A stretch of DNA of 64,000 bases from the NCBI GenBank assembly GCA_023159155.1, contig JAJNNX010000038.1, positions 434,001 through 498,000 of the forward strand, in the 5' to 3' direction. The translations under genes and the position numbers were made by a program. The notes under the pieces were generated by a model. That model did no database searches, had not been told where the DNA came from, and saw only the letters and a program-made list of their open reading frames with translations. Shown here piece by piece: positions 1-14,413 of this stretch. Every line of letters begins with the position of its first letter. Positions within the stretch are counted from its first letter, which is position 1. The DNA comes from Ustulina deusta. Taxonomy: Eukaryota; Ascomycota; Sordariomycetes; Xylariales; Xylariaceae.

Positions 1-110
1 CGTACTACATTGACGGCGATGCCTTTGAAAAGACCTATGAGCAGTGCCAAAGATTCTCGGAGAACTTCTTGGCGGCCACTTTCCCCAATGCCTCGCAGTC
101 AACGAAGTGA
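1..110 (+). CDS. C-terminal end of an unidentified protein (partial)
   Basis: Reading from base 3, 35 codons stay open and end at TGA 108-110. The visible tail begins Tyr-Tyr-Ile-Asp-Gly-Asp and is rich in Glu, Gln and Phe, with a soluble, amphipathic look and no membrane segment. Codon choice is ordinary for the window. The gene runs off the left edge, so domain content, length and start cannot be seen, and I do not recognise the family. The alternative frames contain stops or give unlikely low-complexity sequence. The next gene on the same strand starts about 2 kb downstream, so this is probably an independent transcript ending here. Confidence 0.55.
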   Translation, partial: YYIDGDAFEKTYEQCQRFSENFLAATFPNASQSTK

Positions 111-2086
111 AGAGTACGAGGAAAAGACATGACTTTCAGCCGATACCCTCGCCGTGAAATAGAATATAGATAATGATAGAATGTCCCCTTGGAAGTTCAT
201 TCCTCTCGGCAGGCCCAATTCAGTACCAAGGCAAATGTTCTCACATTCGGCGATCATATCATCAGTAATACACTTCGCGGGGCCAACCCTGGACACAAAA
301 ATGGGTTGGGTAGCCTGCTGAAGAATCTATTGTCAGCTCGATATGTATGAGAGCACCTATTATGAGTCTGGGCTCACTCAGATTGTGGCATCGCATAGTG
401 TACACTGCTTAGACTAGTATGCATAGCGGTAGGTAATGCGCCTGGCTCCTCGGCGCATTAACTTGACGTATGAATATTTTGATGGCTGATCCGCCAATCC
501 ATCGCATCTGACCACATTTGGTACTGCGGTGCTACCCAGTAAATCGCCAATTGGCCATTGTAGTGTATGTATTTTTAGGTGGTAGAGGATGAAGCCAAGA
601 CCGGTACTATAACCTTACCAATCAGCCTCAACCTTGCCCCCTTTTCGACTACCCCTTTCGTCGGCGTTTCCCGCCCCGCTGGATCGCTATCTCCATCCAT
701 ACTTGCCTCATAAGACTTATGTAAGCTCCAGGGACTAACCAAAGTAGGCACCTTGTCGAACCCTAAAATGCGTTCAAGTGTATTTAATTTCACACCCGCA
801 AAGCTCTTGAAACACCCAGCCCGTCGGCACGACAATATAGCGTACCTGGAATGCCGGGTAGTGCGCAGGTCAGCAAGATGACTCCGTAGTGATATCGCGT
901 TCTTCGTTTGTCATCGGCGTGTCATGGGGGCCAGAAATAACTAGCAGTCGAGAAAATTGCGCGGCTACATTGTTCATGGACCCAATCACGTCGCCAACAT
1001 CTGACGGCCAGCGGCTATAGGGCTCAGTAGTGGGGGTGCCAGGGCTGTGTGAGGGATACAGAACAGTGGATCCCGGCCTCGGGAACTGGCCAATGGAATG
1101 AAGAGCGCGCTTTGTCTGACGTTCCATGCGGGGTCTTCTCGACTCTTGGGCAGCCGGCGTTATACTTAGGTACACTACATGTACCTAAACTCCCTCCGCC
1201 TCTGGAGATGGAGGGGAGAGGGACCTGGGGGGTCCTAGTCTAGATGGGTTAGTCCAGGTCAGGCGAAGTCAGTACGAGTCCTATCTAGTCCTGACTGGAT
1301 ACTGGATGTTGAACCCCTCCAATGTTGACACTCTCGACGTTTCTCCCCTCACCTACCTATCCTCTGCGCCGTCATCACGGGTCTTTGCTGCCGTCGATTC
1401 TTACACTCCCATACCTGTCTGTCTCCCTCACTTACTTGCTCGCCCACCCATCCACTTACACCCCAAACGTGTGTAACTTTCGTCGGCCGCCAGGATTCCC
1501 TTGCAGGGTTGTGAGAGTCGCTGCGTGTCTTCCCTAATCGGCGACAACGACGACCTCGTTCAACGACCGGTATTGACGCCAGCGTGACATCAGCCCCCTC
1601 AGATCGCCTGGCGCTCTCCTTAATACGGCCCCATTCGACCCAAATAAGCCCATATCCATTGTCTGGCTTTGCATTTATTTCCCCACAGCCTGCTTGACCG
1701 ATAATAGACAACTACTACCGTCTCACTCGCTTATTGTTGAATATATTTCCCACCCGCGCTGCTGCCGTCACTGCCTTTCCCATCCCATCCATTTTTTTCT
1801 CGCTCCCTCGGCCTCGGCTGCTATTTAATCCTGCTTACGACTGGGACTGGTGTGGTTTTTTCAGGAGAGTAGGTGTCATAATCCTAAGCATTCTTTCTTT
1901 GCTGCTGGGCACCTCTCGTTATCTGCTTGTGCCGCCATCTCCATCCTCCATCCTCCACCCCCTCGGACTAAATCTCGAGCCTCGAGTCGCAACTCGCAAA
2001 TCGCGAAACACAAAACACAAGCCCCGACCTACACCTGAAAACAAATCATATCCCGCTGACGACCAATCTGACAAGATCTGTTCACA
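111..2086. other. Intergenic region and MAP kinase promoter/leader
   Basis: No supportable gene. The left half is mixed sequence with only short chance ORFs. From about 1325 to the kinase start codon the + strand becomes pyrimidine-rich and contains no ATG, as expected of a long scanned 5' leader. Confidence 0.5.
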
Positions 2087-3640
<1,554 letters not shown>

Positions 3641-5631
3641 AAGCAACAACTGACTGATTCGCAAGCGGCTTGGGCAGTAGACGCTCTCCTATATGAAGCA
3701 CTTTAGGTGATGGCTTATATATATCACAACTCTAAAATGAGGATACTATGGGGGAGGGGGATAGGAGCGGGCATTTGTTCTGCAATCACCTACTTTAATC
3801 ATGGGAGGGGGGGAGAAAGGATTATGTTTTGGTATCGGGGAATGCAACCGCAAAAGGGTTGCAACTGGTGATTTAGAAGTTCATATTTGTGGAACTACCC
3901 TCACGCTTATGATATCTATCTTGAACTGGAAAGTTTGGGTTTAGAAATGAGTGCCATGATTGGGATGAGAGTTGTAGGCGGGAAAGAGCCCTCCTTTTTT
4001 CGTCCTTTTAGTTCAGTTAACGAAAAAGAAAGTAGATGACAAGCAAAATAATACCAGATTATGGTTTTTTCCCCGTGACAATTGTTTCGACTACTCCTTA
4101 GCCGTGGAATACTTCCTCCATACCTCATGTGTCAAACATTATAGCGAGATAGAAACGAATAGGAGAGAGGCACCGATATGAATTAGCCCAGAATATTATT
4201 CTATTATATGACCCTTACATCGTTAGACCCTACTCCTCTCCGTGCCGTACCTGTCGAGGCAGACGGCGACGAAGTTTGCGCCAAGGATTGGACAGACGGA
4301 CGGACGGCCTTGTCGCATGGTAGAAAGAAAGAAAAATGGAGGTTCGGATAAACTACAAGCTTTGCGCATTGCCGCGAACGCCCGCACGCCAACCTAGACG
4401 CACGTATGCATGCATGCATGCTTGCCTGCGAACTGGGTATGCAGGTAAGTACCTAGTCTGCAGACGTGCGGACGTAGGTACCTAGTATGGCGAGAGGTAA
4501 ATCCAATGCTGGCTCTCGAGGGAACATACTCTCCGTCTATCTAGGTCCTCGCGCATTTCGGGCAGGGGGGGGGGGGGGGGGGGATTCGTACGGGACTGTG
4601 CTGTGATGCATCGGTACATACTTGCTTGCGCACATACACACATACACTGCTAGTAGGTAGGTGAGGTAGGTATAGAAATCCGGGGGGTAAAAAGGACGCG
4701 ATATTAATAACAGAGTCAACAACGAACAAAACACTTGTCCTATCCCACCCCATCTATGCCATCCCTCATATCCGACCCGTGTGTCATGCGTCCCGACACA
4801 CACGTATCAGCAACGGTAGCTAGCCGCCGAGCCAGATATGAGAAGAGGGAGGGACGGGGGGAGGAAGGGAAACAAAATAAGGAGAACAAGGCTTGCTTTT
4901 AACCCGAGGCTATCGACGGCGAGTGAATCGATCGAGGAGGATAGGGCGCGTTTCTGGCTTCTTCTCTGGATGGTAAAAGATGGGATATTAAGTCGAGCGG
5001 GTAGATTATGTATATAAACTACCTACTGACGAGAACACCAAGTATTGGATTGGATTTATATTATCGCGAGTAGTTATGCCCACGACATGAGGATAGCGAG
5101 GCAAATCAATCCTGCTTGTAAAAGTTGAGAGCACGTCATATAAAACAAAACATATGTTCTCTCGTTCCTTACTTTCCCTATATACACGACTCTCGCCTTA
5201 GCAACGAGGTAAAAAAGGGCACCCAGGGTATATCCGACCGGCCTGCTAGGTTGTACCACAACCCCGAAAGACCCCCTCCCAACAGAGAAAAAAAAAAAAA
5301 ATTAACAGGCCGACCTTTATCTATCGCCTAGCCATGCGCGACGGAAAATGAACGTGTTGAAGTGAAAAAACAGGGGATATATAATTGGACAACCCATTTT
5401 TTGATAATCCACGTCGTGAGTCTGTGTCTCGTATATATGTCTCGTGTTTGTGAAGTGTGATGTGTGTGTTGATATGGATGAATTTGAAGGGTTGCAAAAT
5501 CCAGTCGGGATAGATACCAATATCCTCTTTGTCCAAACGCCATCAGATGCCTAACCATTAGCCTCCATCTCTCTGTCTGCCTTTTGTTTTTGTTTTTTCC
5601 TTCTCGGTGGCGCCGTCAAGTCCGAGTTCTC
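3641..5631. other. Intergenic region with simple repeats
   Basis: No supportable gene between the kinase 3' end and the DUF3455 gene 3' end. It holds a 19-base G run (4565-4583), a 14-base A run (5288-5301), a TGCATGCATGCATGC tract near 4405-4420 and several TAGGTA motifs. ORFs here are short and without recognisable composition. Confidence 0.5.
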
Positions 5632-6418
5632 TTAATAGAACCAGTACATAGCCGTATACGGGACGCTCTGAGTTTCGCCAACGGCACCACACACAGCCGC
5701 AGCACCGCCAGAAGTCATCACGCGATAAACCTTGGTAAGACCGATGCTGCCGCCCTTGTCGCTGAGGTAGAGCCAATCGACGGCGCCCTCGTCGGAGAGA
5801 CCTTTGTCCGCAGTAGAAGGTGCCGGGATGCCGAGGACCTTCTGTGCCTTGAGGAGCTCGGCGTCGTTGTTTAGCGAGAATGTTGGGACGCCCGCGATGT
5901 CGAAGTAGTGGTGACCGATGAACGGAAGGGGGGTTTTGATTCCGCTCACGGTGAGGCTCGCTGCCGCTGGGAACGGCGACGACGGGTTGCTTGTGTCTAT
6001 GGGCATGCTCGTCGTGCGCAGGACTGTGCTTGTGAGGCCGTTCCAGCTATCGGATGAGAGGGCAGAGGGGCCCGACCCAGGGTACAAGGTTGTTATGTCA
6101 TGCAGGACCGCGAGAGCACCAACGCTCGTGCCAGCAGCACCGGCTGCGCTGCACGTGTAGTTCTGGACGCCGTGGCCGACGACTATATGCTTGATTGGCG
6201 CGTCGGGCGATGGCAAGGAAGTGGCACCTATGTGATATGTCAGTACTGAGTTTGCGTTTAAGTTGGGTGCTGCAGGATTTCTATAACATACCACCGGTAC
6301 TCGGCAGGACATAGGTGACGCTCGGCGTAGGAGTCGTAGCATTACAACGCCGGCGGACGGGAGTGGCGGTGGTGACGGCCAGGGCCGAGAGGAAGACGAA
6401 TACACCCCGGAGCTGCAT
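5632..6418 (-). CDS. Secreted DUF3455-domain protein
   Basis: Two exons (6292-6418 and 5632-6227, 64-nt intron 6228-6291) give 240 residues. Residues 1-19 form a hydrophobic signal peptide ending Ala-Thr-Ala before Thr-Pro, so export is likely. The rest matches the fungal DUF3455 pattern (Pfam PF11937 from memory): an early GHGVQNYTC segment, a central PFIGHHYFD segment, then GAVDWLYLSD, VYRVMTSGG and the terminal YWFY. Family members are about 230-260 residues and some carry misleading 'malate dehydrogenase' labels. No biochemical role is established that I know of. The start was chosen because the upstream exon supplies the signal peptide and splices in phase. Without the splice the open frame would lack a secretion signal. 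Confidence 0.85.
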
Positions 6419-9400
6419 GTTTTCTATTTATTTATTTTTCCCCGTTTCCTTTTCCTCGCTTCGTATTCCTTCTGCCTCTGTGAGAACGGACGTCGTACGA
6501 CAACTTACACGAAGGGAAATAGAAATCTAAGGCAGGTATTGTGAGAAGAAACGGGAGAGTAGCTGCAGAGCGGCGGCACGTATATTTATTCTATCGAATT
6601 TCAATCAGCCGTAGCGCAATGCGCTGGTGGAGCGGACAAGGATGGCTGGCGGCAGCTGTGTCTTTCGATGTCTCTCAGATGGGTGAGGCCGTTGCGGGCG
6701 GCCGGCGGGCGCTTAGAGGAGAGCGTGTGGTACTATATATAAACTGATATGCGAGGGGATGTGGACAGTAGGGTATGCTAGCGTATGCAAGATGCAGCTT
6801 TCCCGAGCCGAGATTGACACCAAATATGTTGCAGACGGCACCAATCAAAGCCGCGAGAGAAATGAAAGAAGAGGGTGGTTGGTAGCGACGACGACGACGA
6901 TGCTATACCGTGTTCTCTTGCTTCCGTTCCGCGAACCTGGGGGGGAAAGCGTCGGGTTTATATCCGCTCACTCTCTCGCTCCCTTGCTCATTCATCCATT
7001 CGTTCAGCGAGCCAGCCATCCAGGAGGGCTGCGGTGCTCGACAAGCGTCCCTCACTATCCCATGTAGACTGGAAACACCCCAACACGGTCGACCTGAAGG
7101 AGTCCGACGGCAACATCTTGTGTACATGATTGGACTCCCTGCCATTGCAGCTCAATATCATGTAGGCCAACTGATTGACCGTACTGGGAATGGCTGTACG
7201 GTAGCACCGCGCAATAGCATGGTCGACGGGACGGGACTGAGGCCGCCTTTAGTGTAGTGTATAGTGTGGCGACCAAGATCTCGTCTCTTCTTGGCGACCG
7301 AAATGGGGCATGGAGGAGGGTCTGGGGGTCCCAGCTTATGACAAGGGTGCCGTCCTGCATGGGTCTTACAAATAAGATTTAGGTATTGGCTCGCGCGTGC
7401 GGTTGTCCTGCCTTCCTCGCAGCAGCCACTGTGTATCTTGTACACGTACGGTAGTGTAGTCGCATCAAGGGAAGAACCGTAGCAGGTATACGTGTAGGTT
7501 GCTGGTACGCGGCGTTGAAATGTAATGCATGTCTGAATATAATAGGTAGGTGGGTAGCTATGTAGGTAGGCTCGGTACGATCATGATATGAGGTAGGTAA
7601 GCAACTGTAATCATCATTGCATAGTGTACACTGTAGTCCTGGGAGTCGGTAAGGTATTGTATACTAGACTCAGTGTAAGAGGAAGAAATACCTACCAGTG
7701 GTCGAGCCACCATATACTATACTACTTGGAGCCCAAGTATAGGAGGGGTTTTTACTACACTATACTAGTATGTCTACAAGTAAACCCTGTGGAATGCGTC
7801 AATAGTTACGGTTTGCCCTGCTAGGTACTGCAATGACCTCTGGTACCTAACTACATAGTAGGTACTTGACACACATGGAAGGCAATTCGAGGCGATGCGC
7901 TCGGAAGAACAGGTACCAATGAAAGCCACGCGGAACAGACCGCGTTATCTATCTACCTAGTATTTCATTCGTTTGTCTGTTCTTGTTGTTGATATACCTG
8001 CCTTGATACTTCATCCTTCATCCTTCATACATTGCGTTATATATTGTGCACAGCATCTAGTTACTCCATATCCTTCCGTACAGCTCTGTGTTCCAACTAT
8101 CTATATACCGTAGGTCTTCCAAGACAGAAAAAATGACTTCTTATCCTGCACCTGTACTGACAGTCCGAAAGAGCCAGGCCAGGCTTGTCGCCGCTCTAGT
8201 GTGCACGACTATATACAGTATCAGGTAGGGAAATTAGCAGGGGTGTGTTCTAGTTAACCGAGCCATTCGCAGCCATTTGTTCAAGCAGCGCGTCTATTAG
8301 ACCACGCTCTCCACACCGATAGCTACTACGATTCGTCAAGCCATGGCCGTGGCTGACCCATCGGCAGCTAAGCTGCATTGCGTTCATTAGTTTCGGGACC
8401 TGACAGGCACCATCGACCAGGGGTGTGGTTGAATCAGTCGCCAGTGGTCGATTAGCCGAACTTCCAACAAGTCCGCTCCCCGGTGAACCTGTCTCAGCAA
8501 AAGAAACCGTTGGATAGATTTAGACTGTGTAGAGACCCAATATCATGCCATTTATCATAGGTCTCACCGTTTTGCTTGTGTATATTTCGTGCTCGAGCCT
8601 TGACCGACTTCTTCCTATCCTATACGTATAGTCGGGAGGCTATGTATATTAGTACAGTATAGAGGCACTGTCAGCTCGGGATGTAGGTATCTCAGGTGGT
8701 GTCTATGACCCCTGCGAGTTCAGGTTCAAGTAGGTGGCCCTGTAATGACACGCTGCAGTGTACCGCACCACCGCGTCAAAGTTCCTCGCTACTTCTAGTA
8801 TGATATTATCGTTCGGACGTTAGGTACCAGCCTTCTCAAGCCCTGGTTTGCGGGGTTTTCTGCAATCCGAACCCAAGAGTCCTAGTGTAGCCGACCTATC
8901 CGTTTTCTGCACTAGGTACCGAGGTGCTTTTATTGTTCTATCAAACCGTAGTAGTATTACTTAGTAAGCACTTGGTGAGCAATCCCTACAAGTATGTATG
9001 GCGAAAAATATGCGGTACTCAGGAGATGGTAGCAGTAAGGCGTATGATGGATAACACAATGGCTCTCAAGGCTGACGGTCCTTCGTGGCGATCGCTTCAA
9101 GGGAACGAATGCCGAAATTTGGGTTACACAGAAAGCACTTGCCGAGCCCAGTCTCAATCGTTGTCGGACCGCATACGCTACGAACAGTGCAAGGCTAATC
9201 AGGGGATCGACACTACTACTATACACTAGATTGCGTAGATGGCAGACATATCCATGTATAATCTCAGCACACTACTACCTTACGCTATCTAGTAGACACT
9301 GTAATGTATTAGACACTGGTAAAGTAGGTAATATAGGTAGTAGATGCCAGGTACCTAGGTAGCCTTAGCGTGGGTAGTTTACCTTGTGTCGATGGTGTTC

Positions 9401-12400
9401 TAGGTATCTACCTACATACCTACTTCTTAGGTATTATGTATGGGCAAGTGAGTGGGTGAGTGAGAGAGTACCTTATCGACTATCTAGACTACCGTAGGTA
9501 CTACAGTGAGTACTAACCGTTTACCCTTTGTTAATCGACAATCCTGGTTAATACGTGAAACGATTGTCTCCATCATGTTCCAAACACGTGCTTTACTTGC
9601 ATTTGGTCCCAACTGTGCCATCAGCTCGGGCTGATACCGAATCCACCGTCATACCTACAGCACCATCATCCATCCTCTTCACCAGCATCTTCATATTTGG
9701 CATTCCCATACTCTGTTTTATATTCTTTAACTCAGCCTCTGCATTCACTTGGTCATGACAGACCTACTACTAGCTTTGTACTCGACTGTCACGATAATAA
9801 TGCATATCGTCTTCAATTGAAAAAAATTATTCTTCAATATGACGGGGGATAATAAGGCTTCTTTTTAGCTAGACAAACACTAACACCAAAAACCTCGAAC
9901 CTTGCCAGCCTTCGTGCAGGTGGGGAAACATCTTCATTTCATCGAGATAGAGGCTCTGGGCTGGTGTCACAAGATGCAGTATAGGTATTCAGATGGACAA
10001 AGTGCTAAGAGAAGATGTTTCGTTTCAAGCTTGTCAGCCGCCATGTTCGATGTTCATCACAGCCAGGAAGAGGATGCAACTTGACCCTTTTCGGCTACCT
10101 ATTTGTTCGCTCCCCTCTTCCTTGGTGACCGGGTCACTCAACCGACATCAATTTCTACAATAGAACCTTACCGCAGTAGGCTGTCGAATATAGAGACCCC
10201 GGATCACCCTGTCGAAACGAAGCTCTTCGGCCAGACTAGACTCGACTCTCGTATACCTGCCTGCTGCCTCATTGCCGGCAAACCCCGACGACGTGTCATC
10301 ACAATTGACTCTTCGCCATAGTTAGTATACAAACATACCCGACATTCGCCCACACGTACTGTACCTAGTGTATTCTATAATACACATGGTATACCTACCT
10401 ACCTACCTAGGTAGCCCGGACGGCTCGGTGCCTGTCTGTGCACACAAGGTAGTTGTCCTGCCTTTTTCAATATCCATCCTCCGGTAATAACACCGACAGT
10501 CAAGTATAGTGGACTAGGTATGTAGCATACTAATAGAGAACTAGACAGGGAATCAATCGCTCTATCATATGAGCCTCATTGCATACGAGCCAGTACACTA
10601 CAAGCACCTAGTTCTACACTGGGTATATACCACATACATCACCTGGAATACGGATATAGGTAGCCGGGCAAGAGATCCGAGCTCACACGCCATACCTAAA
10701 CCCGGTCATAACCACCGCTCCTAACTACCGCAGTGGCGTGACAATAACCAATCAAGGTCGTTTAGCTTCATTAGCGGCGCTTAACGGCTTTCGATAGTCG
10801 ACAACAACCCACGCTTTTTCGCTACCTCCTACTTCCTTTTCCTTCTCTTGGAAGGTAACATTTTATTCACGGTCGGGTTGCTTGCCTGATAATGATTGCT
10901 CGCGCTTCTGCTCGCGGACGATCATCGACATATCCAGTTTGCTCATGGATGACAATCATACTACCTACAAGAAACCCTACAGTGGGAAATCGGTGAGGTC
11001 GCTTAACAGGCCGGCTGAACAACCTGCACGTCTCAGTCCTACATGTACTCTCTGCACATCTCTCGGTGCTACCTAAGTGTATTCGTTGCAGCGGCGCCTC
11101 TGACGCAGGTATAGGTGCACTAGGGTATCGGTAGAACCTTGGTTCGTGGATTGAGTGACTGGTTCACATGATTCCAGATATCTGCGGCTCTAGCCAACAG
11201 CAGAGAGCGTTTTCTTACCGTTGGGATCCTCGGCTGCAACATCCCACTAGCTCGAAGCCACGTCCTCTGATGTAGTATGCAAATATCATAAAGCGGCTCT
11301 GCAGATGACATCAACACGTGGCAATAGCAGTCCTCGCTGTCATGATTATCTTGCGTTATTCCCGAACCCGAATTCCTCGCTCTCTTACACTAGGTGAGCC
11401 AGCGGGGTTCAACATAGAGTCGGCGATGTGAGTAAGTCAACGGCGAAGTATGCACATATGAGATAGCCAATAACACAGTCTCCTCCGTCCTGCAAGGCGA
11501 ACCCCTTGTTTTGAGAACATGCCCCTGTTTACGATGCGCGTCCTAGATAGATTCCACAATTCCGTCTTATGTTATCATGCAAAGTTTTTTCAGCGCTAAT
11601 CCAATGCAACAAGGAACTACAACAACGCAAACAACAGCCCGCTCCGATTCGCACATATCATAACTAACCTCTATACGAGATAAGCCTTGACTACTTGCCG
11701 ATCATGTAAGCGAAGCGGAGTTAGGCATGTGCTCAAAAGCGAGTATCCCTGCGCACTTTCACTGTTTTGAGGGGGGATAGCCGGAACCTGGTAATGGTGA
11801 CTATCGTATTCCTTGTGTATACGGCTCATCAACGCAAGCTCACCAAACCCCTCCTAAATATGACCGATACTTGGTTGACGAACGATTATGTACTCATCTT
11901 ATACAGACGGTTTACTATTGATATCTCCACAGGAATCTATCTAAAAGGTAACACTACGTGCTTGACCAGACAAGACGCGAGGTAGATATTTCATGGCTTC
12001 TTCCGCGCTTTGATAGTTGAAAAGATGGCACTAAATCTAATGTCGAACTTCACAAATTATCTATCTAGTGTGTAGGAGAAAACTAAAATAGTGAACAAGT
12101 AGTTGGTGGAGCCTCCATCAGAGGTAACTCATCTCCTTTGCTTTCCTCTGTGTGACTACACTATGATCTGATCTAATTTTCAACCCCTAACCCGTTGCTT
12201 GATCTGTATATGTCGGAGCCTTTATCCTACTGGCAGCGTCGAGTCCGAACCCTCGCAGCGAAGAAGTCGGTATGAACACGGCTCCCGTGTCTTGAACATT
12301 TCGACTATGTATTGAGTTGTATAGCACAGCTCATATAGCCGTACATAATAGAGTCAGAATCCTAGGCCATAGAGGTGATTCTCAGACTGACAAACATGAG

Positions 12401-12927
12401 AAACCCCATACCTACCATTAGATTCGGTACCCATTCACGAAGCTAAGAGCTCTCACCGGCTCCGAAGTTACCTTCACCGCAGCCACCCCCTGACCTACAT
12501 ACATGATGCAGCATGCGTCAGCCGCACCGCAGACTTGTCCGGCTTCCGGCTTCCGTGGCACATCGGTGAAAACCCAGGGGCCCTACTATTCCGATTAGCG
12601 CGTCTACGTACAACCTGGGCACACTCAGCAACTGTTAGCCTGAGAGTCATGTATGCGCCTACATTGGGCTTGGTATCGATTGATTCAGCGGTATGTACAT
12701 TCGTCACGCCATCTGCTGACGGTAAACGCTACGTGCTTCATATCCTATCGAGTACCTGATTCCTAGATAGGGAATTGGCTCGCGCTACACTCACTCACAC
12801 CCTTGGCACGTCTTTCAGGAAGTGGTGATGATGGCCTCGTAGCACTCACTCACTACCTAGATAGCCGGGTTCTATCGCCGTCACGGCCTGCATCCGCCAA
12901 CTTGATTGACCCTCTCCTCCGCACCAT
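6419..12927. other. 6.5-kb gene-poor region
   Basis: No open frame above about 115 codons on either strand, no recognisable protein motif, tRNA or transposon ends. The sequence is peppered with TAGG/CCTA tetramer runs (for example 7543-7600, 9300-9435, 10392-10413) and TpA-rich stretches. It may be a promoter or decayed DNA, but nothing specific can be supported. Confidence 0.5.
10392..10413. repeat. CCTA tetramer microsatellite
   Basis: About five tandem TACC units followed by TAGGTA, making a short palindromic end. This is one of many TAGG/CCTA clusters scattered through the non-coding parts of the window. Confidence 0.7.
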
Positions 12928-14413
12928 TCAAGCAGGCTGTCGAAAGATGGCCCTCGCCCTCTCCAGCTCCGCCGGCAGATCGACGTTCCAGATCCAGTGC
13001 ATGCGGCTGTCCATGTTCCGCTGGAGCGCGTCCACGTCGTCGCCGTGGCCCTCGAGCTCGAAATCCCACAGCCGCCCGGCCTCCCTGCTCGTCGTCACCA
13101 GCTTCTGCGTCCGGGGCCGCCGCACCTCGTCGTACGCCCGGAACGCCCTGTCCAGGTCCGCGACGGACTTGGCCTCCCCGATCAGGTTCCCGAGGACGTA
13201 GCAGTCCTCGATCCCCATGCCCGCGCCGGCGCCCTGGTGCGGCGTCGTCGCGTGCGCCGCGTCGCCGACGAGACAGATGCGCGGCCGCGTCCCGTAGTAC
13301 GTCGGCGCCGGCGGGTGGTCGAACAGCGCCCAGACGTCGTGGCGCTCCATCGCCGACACGATGGCCGTCGCCGTGGGGCCCCACGTGCGGAAGTCGGCCA
13401 GCAGCTCGTCCTTGGTCACGCGGGCGACCCATTCCGGCTCCCTCCACGACGCGCGCGAGGTGAAAGCCACGACTGTTGCACCGAAACCAAAAAATGTCGC
13501 ATGTCAGCCACCAGAGAAAACGGGAAACGACGGACTAACTACGCGGAGCAACGAAAATCAAATCAAATCAAATCAAATCAAATCGAATCGAATCGATAGA
13601 ATGAACGTACATACCGTTCATCGTCTTCCCCTTCTCGATGGGGAACGTCAGGATGTGGCCGTGGTAGCCGAAGTAGATCTGGCTGTTCATGGCCTTCTCC
13701 TCGCCGAGGAGCTCGACGGCGCGCGCCATGGGCACGAGGCCGCGGTAGGCGCACTTGCCGGAGAAGACGGCGTCCCAGTGGCCGCCGCCGCCGCCGAGGA
13801 GCAGCCTGCGGGTCTGCGACTTGATGCCGTCGCAGCCGAGCACGGCCGTGTGCCGGGCCGTGGTGCCGTCGGCGAAGCGCAGCACCACGTCCTCGGACCC
13901 GTCGGCGGCGACGTCGACGTCGACGAGCCGCTTCCCGAAGCGCGCCACCGACGCCGGCAGCAGCCGCACCAGCTCGTCCAGGAAGTGCGCGCGGTGCACG
14001 CCGCCGACGCCGCTGATGCCCGCGCAGTCCGGGTAGCGGATCTCGAAGAGCTCGTCGCCGACCCGGAACCCCGGCCGCCCGCCGTGCGCGAAGGTGCCGT
14101 CGTCGTCCTCGGCCTTGCGGCGGTCGCCGACGCGCGCGCCGAACCAGACGCTCTGCTTCTCCGCCCACTGCAGCGTGCGGCAGCGGTGGTATGCCTCCCT
14201 CATCAGCGGGGACACGAGCCCGATGGCCCTGACGGCGTTGGGCCCGAAGCCGACCCCGGCCCCGATCTCGCCGAACTGCGCCGCCGACTCGTACACGGTG
14301 AACGGGACGTTGTGCTGGAGGAGCACGATGGCCAGCGTGAGGCCCGTGATGCCGCCCCCGACGATGGCGAGGTCGAAGGGCTTGGGGGACGAAGGCGCCG
14401 CTGTGCTCGTCAT
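12928..14413 (-). CDS. FAD-dependent monooxygenase (salicylate hydroxylase-like)
   Basis: Class A flavoprotein hydroxylase, expected to use NAD(P)H and oxygen on an aromatic or related small molecule. Exons 13615-14413 and 12928-13472 (142-nt intron) give 447 residues, normal for the UbiH/NahG-like family. Motifs in order: Rossmann GGGITG near residues 19-24, the acidic end of strand two at YES, the GCDGIKS block (193-199), and the second FAD contact CLVGDAAHATTPHQGAG with the GD pair at 336-337. No signal peptide or membrane anchor is visible, so a cytosolic enzyme is likely. The coding exons are strikingly GC-rich, with almost every third position G or C, unlike the flanking DNA. It stands alone, with no polyketide or peptide synthase beside it, so the substrate cannot be inferred. 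Confidence 0.92.
13556..13596. repeat. AATCA/AATCG pentamer microsatellite in an intron
   Basis: About five AATCA units run into AATCG units inside the monooxygenase intron. The tract is probably a slippage product and may vary in length between isolates. Confidence 0.8.
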
